Positions 33,011 through 43,401 of a DNA stretch of 64,000 nucleotides are shown piece after piece (the first letter of the stretch is position 1; each line of letters begins with the position of its first letter). Below the pieces are notes generated by a model. That model searched no databases and was not told the DNA's origin. It was given only the letters and a program-made list of their open reading frames with translations. The stretch is from Rhodanobacter sp. B04 (GTDB lineage: Bacteria > Pseudomonadota > Gammaproteobacteria > Xanthomonadales > Rhodanobacteraceae), in contig NZ_MUNV01000011.1 in NCBI RefSeq assembly GCF_002001125.1, positions 186,001 through 250,000 on the forward strand, given 5' to 3'. The translations under genes and the position numbers were made by a program.

Positions 33011-33736
33011 TCAGATATCCAGCCGGTCATAGCTGCGCTTGAACACGATCGGCTGTTGCACGGCCGGGGTAGTCCACGTTTCGGTGACGATCAGATGATG
33101 GCCGTCGGGCGACTGCGCCCAGTCTTGCTGGAGGCGGACGTCGCCATCGAACTGCATGGTGATCTGCATGCCTGCAGCGGTCATCTGGCTGCTCACCATC
33201 GCACCGCCGTTGAGCGATTGCCGGGCGAAGCCATCGAGCCTGCTGTCCAGCTGGTCCTTGTCGCCGAGTACGACGCGGATGCCCTTGGCATCCTGCTGCA
33301 CGTTCAGCAGCGAATCGTTTTCGAGCAACGGTGGCGGCGCATCCGGCGGCGCAGCGCCATTGTCCGAAGTGGGCGCCTTGGCGTGACCGCGACCGCCACC
33401 GTGGCCATGCCCGCCGCTCATGCCACCACCTCCTGTGCCACCGCCCATGCCGTGCCCGCCGACGTGCCCGCCGTGTTGACCGGAGGTCTGGCTGGTTGAT
33501 GGCGCGCCGGTCGAGGCAGCGCTGGCCGGCAGCTGCACGGGTTGTTCGCGTTTTCTTTCCGCTCGGAGACGCGCGGCGATATCCGACGGGCTATCGCTCT
33601 GCTGATCGTTCAGCCGCCATATCCCGCTGAAGTCCGACGTGTTGGGATTGGCTGCGCGGATCAGGCCAGTCATCGCAAATGAAGACATGGCCAGCAACAG
33701 CATCAGCGGCAGGCGAGGCGATTTGGGAAATGTCAT
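33011..33736 (-). CDS. Secreted protein with His/Gly-rich segment, unknown function
   Basis: This 241-residue protein is not recognised. It has a signal peptide (MTFPKSPRLPLMLLLAMSSF, cleavage near IRA-AN) and an FSGIWRLNDQQSD segment common in periplasmic proteins of unknown role. A low-complexity stretch rich in Gly and His follows (about 88-118, with GGHGMGGG, SGGHGHGGG). The folded C-terminal half is beta-rich (DGDVRLQQDWAQSPDG). The His-rich stretch could bind Ni, Cu or Zn, but this is inference. The start is at the signal peptide with GAGG upstream. Confidence 0.7.
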   Translation of the reverse strand: MTFPKSPRLPLMLLLAMSSFAMTGLIRAANPNTSDFSGIWRLNDQQSDSPSDIAARLRAERKREQPVQLPASAASTGAPSTSQTSGQHGGHVGGHGMGGGTGGGGMSGGHGHGGGRGHAKAPTSDNGAAPPDAPPPLLENDSLLNVQQDAKGIRVVLGDKDQLDSRLDGFARQSLNGGAMVSSQMTAAGMQITMQFDGDVRLQQDWAQSPDGHHLIVTETWTTPAVQQPIVFKRSYDRLDI

Positions 33737-33873
33737 GGGATGGGCCTCTGATGATCGTTGACAGTGAGCGTGCACGGTGGACCAAAGTCCGGCGCGCGAA
33801 GAGCCGCGTGATCGTGCAAACGCATCGTTCGCGATGACGGTTGACGCCTGGCTTCGCAGGATCGCGTGCCCGC

Positions 33874-33879
33874 TACAAT
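33874..33879 (+). promoter_or_regulatory. -10 element of miaA (possible leaderless transcript)
   Basis: TACAAT lies exactly six bases before the miaA ATG at 33886, so transcription would begin at or next to the A of the start codon. No ribosome site is seen between them. Confidence 0.5.
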
Positions 33880-33885
33880 GGGCGG

Positions 33886-34866
33886 ATGCCCGTCGACCAG
33901 CGCCCTCTCGCCATTTTCCTGATGGGCCCGACTGCCTCGGGCAAGACCGCATTGGCGTGTGACCTGAGCGAACGCTTTGCGCTGGACCTGGTCAGCGTGG
34001 ATTCGGCGCTGGTCTACCGCGGCATGGATATCGGCACCGCCAAGCCGGATGCGGCGACGCTGGCGCGCTACCCGCATGCCCTGGTCGACATCCGCGATCC
34101 GGCGCAACCGTATTCGGCGGCGGACTTCCGTGCGGACGCGCTGCCGGTGATGCGGCGGATCGGCGCGCAGGGCAGGGTGCCGCTGCTGGTCGGCGGCACC
34201 GGGCTGTATTTCCGCGCGCTGCAGCAAGGGCTTTCCGATTTGCCGGAAGCCGATCCGGCGATCCGGGAGCGGCTCGCCGAGCAGGCGCAGCAACTCGGCT
34301 GGCCGGCCATGCACGCGCGGCTCGCACAACTCGACCCGGCAGCCGCCCGCCGGATCGGTTGCAACGACGCGCAACGCCTGCAGCGTGCACTTGAAGTGAT
34401 CGAGCTGACCGGCCAGCCCTTGTCCGAATTGCAGCGTGGCGGCAGCAGCGGACACTTTCCGTGGCGCGTCCTCAAGCTGGCCCTGCTGCCGGCGGATCGT
34501 GGCGTGCTGCACGAACGCATCGCGCAGCGCTTCGACTCGATGCTGGCAGCGGGATTTCTCGACGAAGTGCGTGCCCTGCGCGTTCGTGGCGACCTGCATC
34601 CCGAGCTGCCGGCGATCCGCGCTGTAGGCTACCGCCAGGCATGGGAGCATCTGGCTGGCGGTTCGACTCCGGGCGAGTTCCGCGACCGCGGCATCTTCGC
34701 CACCCGCCAGCTGGCCAAGCGGCAGATCACCTGGCTGCGCAGCGACGTCGGTGCGCGCCTGTTCGATCCGGATCGCCCCGGTCTGCCGACTCGTGCGGCC
34801 GATGCCGTGCAGCTGTTTCTGGACGAATCCGGCAGGCACGGGCATGCCGCCACGCCGCTGGCCTGA
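33886..34866 (+). CDS. miaA: tRNA dimethylallyltransferase
   Basis: This 326-residue enzyme isopentenylates A37 of UNN-decoding tRNAs. The P-loop [10 protein letters not shown] lies near the N-terminus, with [28 protein letters not shown] and the tRNA-binding [12 protein letters not shown]. The order miaA-hfq-hflX-hflK-hflC-yjeT-purA is the classic gammaproteobacterial one. The start codon directly follows a -10 box, suggesting leaderless translation. Confidence 0.96.
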   Translation: MPVDQRPLAIFLMGPTASGKTALACDLSERFALDLVSVDSALVYRGMDIGTAKPDAATLARYPHALVDIRDPAQPYSAADFRADALPVMRRIGAQGRVPLLVGGTGLYFRALQQGLSDLPEADPAIRERLAEQAQQLGWPAMHARLAQLDPAAARRIGCNDAQRLQRALEVIELTGQPLSELQRGGSSGHFPWRVLKLALLPADRGVLHERIAQRFDSMLAAGFLDEVRALRVRGDLHPELPAIRAVGYRQAWEHLAGGSTPGEFRDRGIFATRQLAKRQITWLRSDVGARLFDPDRPGLPTRAADAVQLFLDESGRHGHAATPLA

Positions 34867-35000
34867 TCCGATGCGCGCATGGCCCGCAAAAATCCACTTT
34901 CATCAAGCATTTGAAAACAGCTAACATCCAAGCCATGTTGGGCCGGGGCGCCATGGGCGTTTTTTCTCCGGCTGAGTCCGTGGCAAGGGGAGAACAAGAA

Positions 35001-35288
35001 ATGTCCAAGGGACAATCGTTGCAGGATCCGTTTTTGAATGCGCTTCGGCGCGAACGCGTGCCGGTCGCCATCTATCTGGTCAATGGCATCAAGCTGCAGG
35101 GGACGGTCGAGTCGTTCGACCAGTTTGTGGTGCTGCTGCGCAACCAGGTCAGCCAGATGGTCTACAAGCACGCCATCTCCACCGTGGTGCCCAGCCGCAA
35201 TGTGCGCATCGGCAATGGCCATGACGGGCATGAAGGCCACGATGCCCATGTTGACCCGGCATCCGCCTCGAATGACGCGGACGCTTGA
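35001..35288 (+). CDS. hfq: RNA chaperone Hfq
   Basis: This 95-residue Sm-like hexamer mediates sRNA-mRNA pairing. The Sm1 motif ([20 protein letters not shown]) and Sm2 (YKHAIST) are intact. The C-terminal tail (about 70-95) is unusually His/Asp-rich, with [15 protein letters not shown], a potential metal-binding stretch. AAGGGGAG precedes the ATG. It lies between miaA and hflX. Confidence 0.97.
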   Translation: MSKGQSLQDPFLNALRRERVPVAIYLVNGIKLQGTVESFDQFVVLLRNQVSQMVYKHAISTVVPSRNVRIGNGHDGHEGHDAHVDPASASNDADA

Positions 35289-35345
35289 TTGATGGGGCAA
35301 CTGCCCGCATGACGTGGGTCTGCTCCTGAAGGATCGCACCCATCC

Positions 35346-36647
35346 GTGTTTGACAGACAAAAGAAAGGCGACCGCGCCGTACTCGTCCTGCCGCATTCCC
35401 GCGGCGAAGGCGATACGGCGCGCCGTGCGGCGGAATTTGCCGAATTGGTGAAGTCCGCCGGTGCCGAGGTGTTGGGCGTGATCAGCGCCCGCGTCGAGGA
35501 TCCCAACCCGCGTTATTACATCGGCAGCGGCAAGGCCGACGAGGTCGCCGAGGCGGCGCGTGCACTGGAGGCCGACCTGGTGCTGGTCGACCATGTGCTC
35601 ACCCCGGTGCAGGAGCGCAACCTCGAGAAGCATCTGGGCATCCGCGTGGTCGATCGCGCCGGCTTGATCCTGGACATCTTCGCCCAGCGTGCGCGTTCGC
35701 ACGAGGGCAAGCTGGAGGTGGAACTGGCCCAGCTCAAGCATCTGGCCACCCGGCTGGTACGTGGCTGGACCCATCTGGACGCCCAGCGCGGCGGCGCCAT
35801 CGGCAACCGCGGCCCCGGCGAAACCCAGCTCGAAACCGACCGCCGCCTGCTCGCCGAGCGGGTCAAGATGCTGACCAAGCGGCTGGAAAAGGTGCAGACC
35901 CAGCGCGGCCAGCAGCGGCGTGCGCGGTTGCGCAACACGGTGCCGCGCGTCGCCCTGGTCGGCTACACCAACGCCGGCAAATCGACCCTGTTCAATGCGC
36001 TGACGACCGGCGAGGTGTTTGCCGCCGACCTGTTGTTCGCCACGCTCGATCCCACCGTGCGCAAGCTGGAGAACCTCAGCTGCGGCCCGGCCGTGCTGGC
36101 CGATACCGTCGGCTTCATCCGCGAGCTGCCGCATGACCTGGTCGCCGCGTTCCGCGCCACCCTGGCCGAGGCGCGCGACGCCGACCTGCTGCTGCACGTC
36201 AGCGACGCGGCGGACGAGGAGCGCGAGCGGCTGCATCGCGTGGTCGACAAGGTGCTGGAAGAAATCGACGCCGGCGACGTGCCGCAGTTGCACGTGATGA
36301 ACAAGATCGATCTCGCCGGTGCCGAACCGCGCATCGACCGCGATGCCGCCGGAAAACCCGTGCGTGTCTGGCTGTCCGCCGCGACGGGTGTCGGGCTCGA
36401 TCTCTTGCGTCAGGCGCTGGGCGAATTGCTCGGCGGCGACCGCGTGCAGTCGTCACTGCAGCTGCCGCTGTCGGCCGGCCGGCTGCATGCGCGGCTGAAG
36501 GCGGCAGGTGCGATCACCGGCGAGACGGTGGACGAACACGGCTGGCAGCTGCGCATCGATGCGCCGCGCAGCGTGATCGCGCCGCTGAGTGGCGGCAATG
36601 CGGCCGAAACCCGGCTGCTGCGCGAGCTGCTGGCTCCGGCGGAATGA
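35346..36647 (+). CDS. hflX: GTPase HflX
   Basis: This 433-residue ribosome-associated GTPase splits stalled ribosomes. The N-terminal HflX domain (ARVEDPNPRYYIGSGKADEV) and GGAIGNRGPGETQLETDRR lie before the G domain, with P-loop GYTNAGKST, G3 DTVGFI and G4 NKID. The start is GTG at 35346, giving MFDRQKKGDRAVL; an AAGGA sequence lies about 14 bases upstream. It belongs to the hfq-hfl block. Confidence 0.95.
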   Translation: MFDRQKKGDRAVLVLPHSRGEGDTARRAAEFAELVKSAGAEVLGVISARVEDPNPRYYIGSGKADEVAEAARALEADLVLVDHVLTPVQERNLEKHLGIRVVDRAGLILDIFAQRARSHEGKLEVELAQLKHLATRLVRGWTHLDAQRGGAIGNRGPGETQLETDRRLLAERVKMLTKRLEKVQTQRGQQRRARLRNTVPRVALVGYTNAGKSTLFNALTTGEVFAADLLFATLDPTVRKLENLSCGPAVLADTVGFIRELPHDLVAAFRATLAEARDADLLLHVSDAADEERERLHRVVDKVLEEIDAGDVPQLHVMNKIDLAGAEPRIDRDAAGKPVRVWLSAATGVGLDLLRQALGELLGGDRVQSSLQLPLSAGRLHARLKAAGAITGETVDEHGWQLRIDAPRSVIAPLSGGNAAETRLLRELLAPAE

Positions 36648-36680
36648 CGCCACTGTTCAGCGGACGACGCCATCCGGCTC

Positions 36681-36689
36681 TGCTAGAAT
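36681..36689 (+). promoter_or_regulatory. Extended -10 promoter element upstream of hflK
   Basis: TGCTAGAAT (TGn plus TAGAAT) occurs in the 178-nt hflX-hflK gap, 137 nt before the hflK start. It suggests that hflKC can be transcribed separately from hflX. Confidence 0.5.
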
Positions 36690-36825
36690 GTCCGGTGTTT
36701 GTGCGGCTCTCACCTGCGGGTCGCGTATCACCTCAACAGCTCAGGCTGAATCTCATGTGTAACCCGGTGCAACGCGTGTTCCGGCCGTGGTTGCCGGCCT
36801 CCCGACGGCTTCAAGGAGACTGACA

Positions 36826-37899
36826 GTGGCATGGAATGAACCCGGCAATAATGGGCAACGTGATCCGTGGAACAGGAAGCGTCCGTCCGGCAAGTCGCCG
36901 CTGGACGACTTGCTCGGCAACCTGAAATCCCTGCTCGGCAAGCTTGGGCATGGTCCCGGCAGCATCCTCACCGGCGTGCTGGTACTGCTCGCGGTCGGCC
37001 TGCTGCTGAGTTGCTACACCATCATCGGTGCGCGCCAGACCGGCGTGGTGCTGCGTTTCGGTGAGTACTCGCGCACGCTGGCGCCAGGCTTCCACCTGAA
37101 GCTGCCGCAGCCGATCGAATCGGTCACCAAGGTCGAAGCCACGCGGATCCGCTCGGTCACCGACAAGGTGGCCATGCTGACCAAGGACGAGAACATCATC
37201 ACGATCGACTTCACCGTGCAGTACCAGGTGGACGATTCGCGCAAATACCTGTTCTCGCTGAACGACCCCGACGGTACCATCGGCGCCGCGGCCGAGGCCG
37301 CCGTGCGCTCGGTGATCGGCAGCAGCGACATGGACCAGATCCTGTCCGCCGCCGGCGCCAGCCTGGTCAGCGAGGCCCAGGTGGCGTTGCAGAAAACGCT
37401 GGACGGCTACGATTCCGGCCTGCGTGTCACCGAGGTCAGCTTCCAGAACGTGGCCCCGCCGAACGAGGTGAAGGACGCCTTCGACGACGTCAACAACGCC
37501 CGCGAAGACAAGCAGAGCATCGAGAACGGCGCCCTGGCCTATGCCAGCAAGGTGGTGCCGGTGGCACGTGGCGACGCTGCGCGCATTGCGGCCGAGGCGG
37601 CCGGCTACAAGGCCGAGCGCATCGCCCGTGCGCAGGGCGATACCGCACGCTTCAACCTGCTGCTGACCCAGTACAAGGCTGCGCCTGACGTGACGCGCAA
37701 GCGCCTGTGGCTGGAAACCATGGAACAGGTGATGGCCAACAATGCCAAGGTGATCGACGGCTCCGACGGCCGCAACATCATCAACCTGCCGACGCCACAA
37801 GGCGGTGCTGCCGCGCCTGAAACCGGCACGGTCACCGCGGGCGCGATCACGCCGGCACCTGTCAGCAACAATGCGGCTGACAAGGGGACGCAGCCATGA
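36826..37899 (+). CDS. hflK: FtsH modulator HflK
   Basis: This 357-residue SPFH/band-7 inner-membrane protein, with HflC, forms the large cage around the FtsH protease. A cytoplasmic Gly/Arg-rich N-terminus is followed by one membrane segment (about 48-70, ILTGVLVLLAVGLLLSCY). The periplasmic SPFH domain and a coiled, Ala-rich region follow. The start is GTG at 36826, seven bases after AAGGAG; a longer frame lacks a ribosome site. The stop overlaps the hflC start by four bases. Confidence 0.95.
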   Translation: MAWNEPGNNGQRDPWNRKRPSGKSPLDDLLGNLKSLLGKLGHGPGSILTGVLVLLAVGLLLSCYTIIGARQTGVVLRFGEYSRTLAPGFHLKLPQPIESVTKVEATRIRSVTDKVAMLTKDENIITIDFTVQYQVDDSRKYLFSLNDPDGTIGAAAEAAVRSVIGSSDMDQILSAAGASLVSEAQVALQKTLDGYDSGLRVTEVSFQNVAPPNEVKDAFDDVNNAREDKQSIENGALAYASKVVPVARGDAARIAAEAAGYKAERIARAQGDTARFNLLLTQYKAAPDVTRKRLWLETMEQVMANNAKVIDGSDGRNIINLPTPQGGAAAPETGTVTAGAITPAPVSNNAADKGTQP

Positions 37900-38768
37900 T
37901 GAAACTTACCTCCGCCATCATCGCGGCGATCATCGTCCTGCTCGGTCTCAACAGCATGTTCGTGGTCAGCGAAGGACACAGCGCGCTGCTGCTGCAGTTC
38001 GGCCGCATCGTGCACACCGACTACCAGCCGGGCTTGCACTTCAAGCTGCCGGTGATCCAGCAGGTGATGGATTTCGACAAGCGCATCCTGTCGCTGGATG
38101 CGCCGCCGGAGCGTTATTTCACCTCCGAGAAGAAGAGCGTCAACGTCGACTTCTACGTGAAGTGGCGCGTGGTCGACAACGCGGCCTATTACCGCGCCAC
38201 CGGCGGCGACCAGCTGATGGCGGCGCAGCGGCTGACCCCGATCGTGAAGGACGCGCTGCGCTTCGAGTTCAACGCGCGCACCCTGCCGGACCTGATCTCC
38301 GGTGGCCGCAAGGACATCACCGAGCGGGTCCGTGCGCAGACCGATGCCGCCGCGCGCAGGAACCTCGGCATCGCCGTGGTCGACGTGCGCATCAAGCGCA
38401 TCGACCTGCCCAACGAGGTCAGCGAATCGGTCTACAAGCGCATGCGCGCCGAACGCCTGCAACTGGCCAACGAGCTGCGCTATACCGGCCAGGAATCGGC
38501 TGAGACGATCCAGGCGGACGCCAATCGCCAGGCCCAGGTGCTGAAAGCCGACGCCAACCGTGACGCCGCGAAGGTGCAGGGTGACGGCGACGCGCAGGCA
38601 GCCGCGATCTACGCTCAGGCCTATAGCCAGGATCCGGAGTTCTTCGCGTTCTACCGCAGCCTGCAGGCGTACGAGACCTCGTTCAAGGACGGCAAGGGCG
38701 TGCTGATACTGAAACCCGATTCGGAGTTCATGCGCTACTTCAACCAGCCGGCGGCGTCCAAGCGCTAA
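37896..38768 (+). CDS. hflC: FtsH modulator HflC
   Basis: This 290-residue SPFH partner of HflK has one N-terminal membrane segment (about 4-24) and a periplasmic band-7 domain (SEGHSALLLQFGRIVHTDYQ). A helical region with ANRQAQVLKADANRDAAKVQ follows. The ATGA overlap with hflK indicates translational coupling. Confidence 0.96.
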   Translation: MMKLTSAIIAAIIVLLGLNSMFVVSEGHSALLLQFGRIVHTDYQPGLHFKLPVIQQVMDFDKRILSLDAPPERYFTSEKKSVNVDFYVKWRVVDNAAYYRATGGDQLMAAQRLTPIVKDALRFEFNARTLPDLISGGRKDITERVRAQTDAAARRNLGIAVVDVRIKRIDLPNEVSESVYKRMRAERLQLANELRYTGQESAETIQADANRQAQVLKADANRDAAKVQGDGDAQAAAIYAQAYSQDPEFFAFYRSLQAYETSFKDGKGVLILKPDSEFMRYFNQPAASKR

Positions 38769-38776
38769 GCGCACCG

Positions 38777-38959
38777 ATGCACCAGCTGACTGCCGCGCTG
38801 TGCCTGATGATGGTGATCGAAGGCCTGCTGCTGTTCGTGGCACCGCAAGGCTGGCAGACGATGGTGCGCGAGGCGCTGAAACTGCCCCCGCGCACCCTGC
38901 GCCTGTACGGCGCCGGCGTGATCGTGGTTGGACTGCTGTTGTTGCAACTGTTTCATTGA
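38777..38959 (+). CDS. yjeT: DUF2065 (YjeT-like) small membrane protein
   Basis: This 60-residue protein has two hydrophobic helices (about 3-22 and 42-58) and the DUF2065 pattern MVIEGLLLFVAPQGWQTMV. Its place between hflC and purA is the same as yjeT in enteric bacteria. Function is unknown. Confidence 0.88.
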   Translation: MHQLTAALCLMMVIEGLLLFVAPQGWQTMVREALKLPPRTLRLYGAGVIVVGLLLLQLFH

Positions 38960-40333
<1,374 letters not shown>

Positions 40334-40362
40334 TCGCCTCCGCCTTGGGGTTGGATTCAAAG

Positions 40363-40386
40363 AGCCCCGCATCGCGGGGCTTTTTG
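40363..40386 (+). terminator. Terminator after purA
   Basis: An 8-bp stem pairs 40363-40370 with 40374-40381 around an ATC loop, followed by five T. Confidence 0.88.
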
Positions 40387-40446
40387 TTGGCGGACACCGA
40401 CGGCAGCTGTAAAGCTGAACGAATTCATCGTGACAAATAAACAAAA

Positions 40447-40494
40447 TGTCTCGAATAATGGACATTTAAGTAAATATGTCCGATATTCGAGACA
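40447..40494. promoter_or_regulatory. Paired inverted operators of hipBA
   Basis: Two 18-bp sites share TGTC-N10-GACA. O1 is TGTCTCGAATAATGGACA at 40447-40464; O2 is TGTCCGATATTCGAGACA at 40477-40494. O2 matches the reverse complement of O1 at 16 of 18 positions, and the centres are 30 bp apart. Together they form a near-perfect long palindrome. O2 covers the first possible hipB start (40476), typical of autoregulated antitoxin operons. Confidence 0.75.
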
Positions 40495-40748
40495 TGGACA
40501 CCCAAGCCCTCATGAGCGATATCGGCCAGCAGATTCGGCTGTTGCGCAAGCGTCGTGGCCTCACTCAAGCCGCGCTGGCCGAGCGCGCCGGTATGGCGCG
40601 TTCGAAACTGGTGCTGCTGGAACAAGGCAGCGGTTCGGTGGCATTCGAGAGCTATGCCCGTATCGCTGCAGCGCTTGATGCGGCGTTCCGGCTGGAGCCT
40701 GCGCAGCGTCCGGCCTTCGAGGAACTCGCGGAGCATTACCGTGAGTAG
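40494..40748 (+). CDS. hipB: HipB-like XRE-family antitoxin/repressor
   Basis: This 84-residue protein is counted from the ATG at 40494; an ATG at 40476 lies inside operator O2 and one at 40512 is also possible. The helix-turn-helix spans IGQQIRLLRKRRGLTQAALA to ARSKLVLLEQGSG, as in HipB. It should bind the two upstream operators and neutralise HipA. Its last eight bases overlap the GTG start of hipA, so the pair is translationally coupled. Confidence 0.85.
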   Translation: MDTQALMSDIGQQIRLLRKRRGLTQAALAERAGMARSKLVLLEQGSGSVAFESYARIAAALDAAFRLEPAQRPAFEELAEHYRE

Positions 40749-41976
40749 GGGAACGGCCGCCGTCGTACAGGCGCAGGTGTTGACGCCGCAGGGCGTGAGC
40801 GGCGACCTGCACCACGAAGCCGGCCAGTACGAATTTCGTTATTCGGGCACCACACCAGATGTGGCGATCAGCCTGACCATGCCAGTGCGACGCGATCAAT
40901 ATCGCGCCACGCAACTGCTGCCGATCTTCCAGCAAAGCCTGCCGGAAGGCTTTGTGCTGGAACAACTGCGTCTGCGCCTGGCCAAGCTCACCCAGCTCGA
41001 TCCCATGCTGCTGCTCGCGCTCACCGGGCACGATGGCGCGATCGGCCGTCTATGCGTGCAATCGCCCGAGGTCGAACGCCTGCTCGGCAACGCGCAGACA
41101 GCGGCGAAGGGTGAACGACTGTCCGAGATCCTCGCCTGGGACGGCACCGAAAACCTGTTCACCGAACTGGTGGAACGCTACCTGTTGCGCACCGGCGTTT
41201 CTGGCGTGCAGCCCAAGGTGCTGGTGCCCGAACGCGCTGAAGTGGGTGGATCAAAAGCCACGCTCGTTGCCGGCGATCTGATCGTGAAAAGCGGGCAGGC
41301 CCAATACCCGGGATTGGCCATCAACGAATTCGTTTGCATGTCGATCGCGCGTGCCGCGAACATCCCCGTGCCCGAGTTCTTTCTATCCGACAAGCACGAT
41401 CTGTTCGTGATGCGACGCTTCGATCGCGATGCGCAAGGCATGCCACTGGGCTTTGAGGACATGGCCACGCTGATGGGCCTGGGCACGTCGCAGAAGTACG
41501 AAGGCAGCTACGAGCGCCTGGCCAAGGTCATCCGCAATAACTGCCCGGCTGCAAACGTACGGGCCGCACTGACCCAGTTGTTCGACATCGTGGCGCTGTC
41601 GGTGATCGTGGGCAACGGCGATGCCCACCTGAAGAACTTCGGCCTGCTCTACACCCATCCCGCCACGGCCGACTGCCGCATGGCACCGGCCTACGACATC
41701 GTCAACACCACCGCGTACCTTCCCGACGATGCACTGGCGCTCACCCTCGGCGGCAGCAAGAGTTTTCAGTCTGCGCGCCTGCATCTGCTGGAGTTAGCCG
41801 AGCGCTGCGACATCGAGCAACCCCGCGAACGTGTCGGACACCTGCTGGTAGCCTGCGCGCAACAGCTGCAGACCCATGCCGACCTGCTCGATGAAGTGCC
41901 TGCCGTGAAGCAGGCATTGCACCACTGCATGGAGCGAATGGAAGCGGGATTCAGTCGCCCGCTGGCAGCGCGTTGA
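40741..41976 (+). CDS. hipA: HipA-like serine/threonine kinase toxin
   Basis: This 411-residue protein starts at a GTG inside the end of hipB. The N-terminal HipA domain (about 10-100) is followed by the kinase fold: a P-loop-like TGVSGVQPKVLV (151-162), FVMRRFDRD (222-230), the catalytic loop GNGDAHLKNFG (Asp294, Lys298, Asn299) and the metal-binding APAYDIVNT. In E. coli, HipA phosphorylates GltX and induces dormancy. The serine aligning with the regulatory Ser150 appears to be Gly152, with a Ser two residues later. Confidence 0.87.
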   Translation: MSRGTAAVVQAQVLTPQGVSGDLHHEAGQYEFRYSGTTPDVAISLTMPVRRDQYRATQLLPIFQQSLPEGFVLEQLRLRLAKLTQLDPMLLLALTGHDGAIGRLCVQSPEVERLLGNAQTAAKGERLSEILAWDGTENLFTELVERYLLRTGVSGVQPKVLVPERAEVGGSKATLVAGDLIVKSGQAQYPGLAINEFVCMSIARAANIPVPEFFLSDKHDLFVMRRFDRDAQGMPLGFEDMATLMGLGTSQKYEGSYERLAKVIRNNCPAANVRAALTQLFDIVALSVIVGNGDAHLKNFGLLYTHPATADCRMAPAYDIVNTTAYLPDDALALTLGGSKSFQSARLHLLELAERCDIEQPRERVGHLLVACAQQLQTHADLLDEVPAVKQALHHCMERMEAGFSRPLAAR

Positions 41977-42106
41977 CTGCCGCAGATCGTGATGAATGAT
42001 CCGTTTGCCTGACAGGTCGGAGGAGGAGAACAGCACACTCTCGCTACGAGAAAATTCCATTTCCGGCGTCGGCTAATCTGAGGGGGATTCCTTATTCAGG
42101 CCATCC

Positions 42107-43147
42107 CTAGTGCGGCGCCGAGATTTTTTCGGCCAGCTGGATACTGCGGGGCGCAGCCAAACCGCCGTAACGGATGTCGATCTTGTCGAGCAAGCTGCGT
42201 GCTTTGTCGGGTTTGCCGTTGGCCAGCAGGCTTTCCGTTTGCTGCAGTTGCTCGGTGAGATGCTTGTCGATACGTGCACGGCAATCGGCGAGCTTGCCCG
42301 GATCGGGCTGCGCGGGCTTGTCCAGCAAGTCCAGCGCGTGGCTCAACGGTCCGGGTGCGACCACCTCGTGGCCCGACCACGGCGCCGACACCGTATCCAG
42401 GTGGAAGACGCACCATTCGTGCAGCGACTGCTGGCTGCGGGTATCCATGTCGAGGTGGTCTTGGTCATTCTGGCCGGTGAGATAGATCAGTCGCATGCTG
42501 TCCTGGAATTGCCGGAACAGCCTCGCTGGAGGCAGCGACAGCTGTGCCGTGCCGATCGGGTCGCTGCCGGCCAGCAGCAGCGCGCCATGGAACAGATCCG
42601 GATAGCCCAGCGCGATGCGTTCGGCCACTCGCGAACCGCCAGAGAATCCGCCGATATAGATGCGCTGCGGATCCACCGGATACTTCTGCATGATGTTGTA
42701 TGCCGCCAACAGGGCCAGCGGTACACGACGGTCGAGCACATCGGCGGCGTTGCCGGAATTCGCCGCGCTGACGTAGATCATGCCGTGGCGATCCAGCGGC
42801 GAGGTCCATGATGACGGCACGGCAGCCTCCGGCCATGGCGGCACGAACACCAGCAGGGCGTAGCCGCGTGGCGGTGCGTGGGAGGGCACGTAGACGGCGA
42901 ATTTCTCCTGCGCGAGGTCGAGCGGCTGCTCGCGTATGGCATGGCCTTGGCGTCTCGATTCCTGGCCGACGCGCAGCGCGTTCAACGGGCTCAGCAGACG
43001 TCGCACCAGCTCGCTGCTGCGGGACAGCGGCGAGTAGCCGGTGAATACCTCATCGTGCAGCAAGCCGGTGGCGGCAGGCACATCGCTGGCGGTTGCCGGC
43101 AGCGGCATAAACAGCACGGCAAGCAGGGGCAGGAGGCGAATCGGCAT
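42107..43147 (-). CDS. Secreted alpha/beta hydrolase, PHB depolymerase/esterase-like
   Basis: This 346-residue protein has a signal peptide (MPIRLLPLLAVLFMPLPATA). The fold is that of polyhydroxybutyrate depolymerase/feruloyl esterase-type hydrolases, with nucleophile motif IGGFSGGSRVAERIA (about 170), an upstream YALLVFVPPW strand and GHEVVAPGPLSHAL as the candidate His region. The C-terminal 70 residues are helical and outside the usual fold. The substrate is uncertain: esterase or PHB-related. No linked genes clarify its role. Confidence 0.7.
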   Translation of the reverse strand: MPIRLLPLLAVLFMPLPATASDVPAATGLLHDEVFTGYSPLSRSSELVRRLLSPLNALRVGQESRRQGHAIREQPLDLAQEKFAVYVPSHAPPRGYALLVFVPPWPEAAVPSSWTSPLDRHGMIYVSAANSGNAADVLDRRVPLALLAAYNIMQKYPVDPQRIYIGGFSGGSRVAERIALGYPDLFHGALLLAGSDPIGTAQLSLPPARLFRQFQDSMRLIYLTGQNDQDHLDMDTRSQQSLHEWCVFHLDTVSAPWSGHEVVAPGPLSHALDLLDKPAQPDPGKLADCRARIDKHLTEQLQQTESLLANGKPDKARSLLDKIDIRYGGLAAPRSIQLAEKISAPH

Positions 43148-43401
43148 GCGCGGACGTTAGCACCGGCGGAGCGATCGTGTTTTCAGCATGTACCGCTTCT
43201 GAACGCAGGAACCTGCACTGGTTAACGGAAAACGCAGCGTCACATGGTCACGCTCCAATCCCGCACGGCTGTGACGCTTGCGCGTCTGCTGCAGGGGAGC
43301 ACTGGATCGGTTGGACAGCCGCAAGCCGCTCAGGGAGGGCGGTGACTACGTATCGCATGGACTCGCGCCTCAACTGTCATCCAAATCAAAAGGACTTAAA
43401 C

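Noticed and set aside
40555-40740. Upstream extension of the hipA frame through hipB
   Set aside because: It reads hipB out of frame; the GTG at 40741 gives a normal HipA N-terminus.
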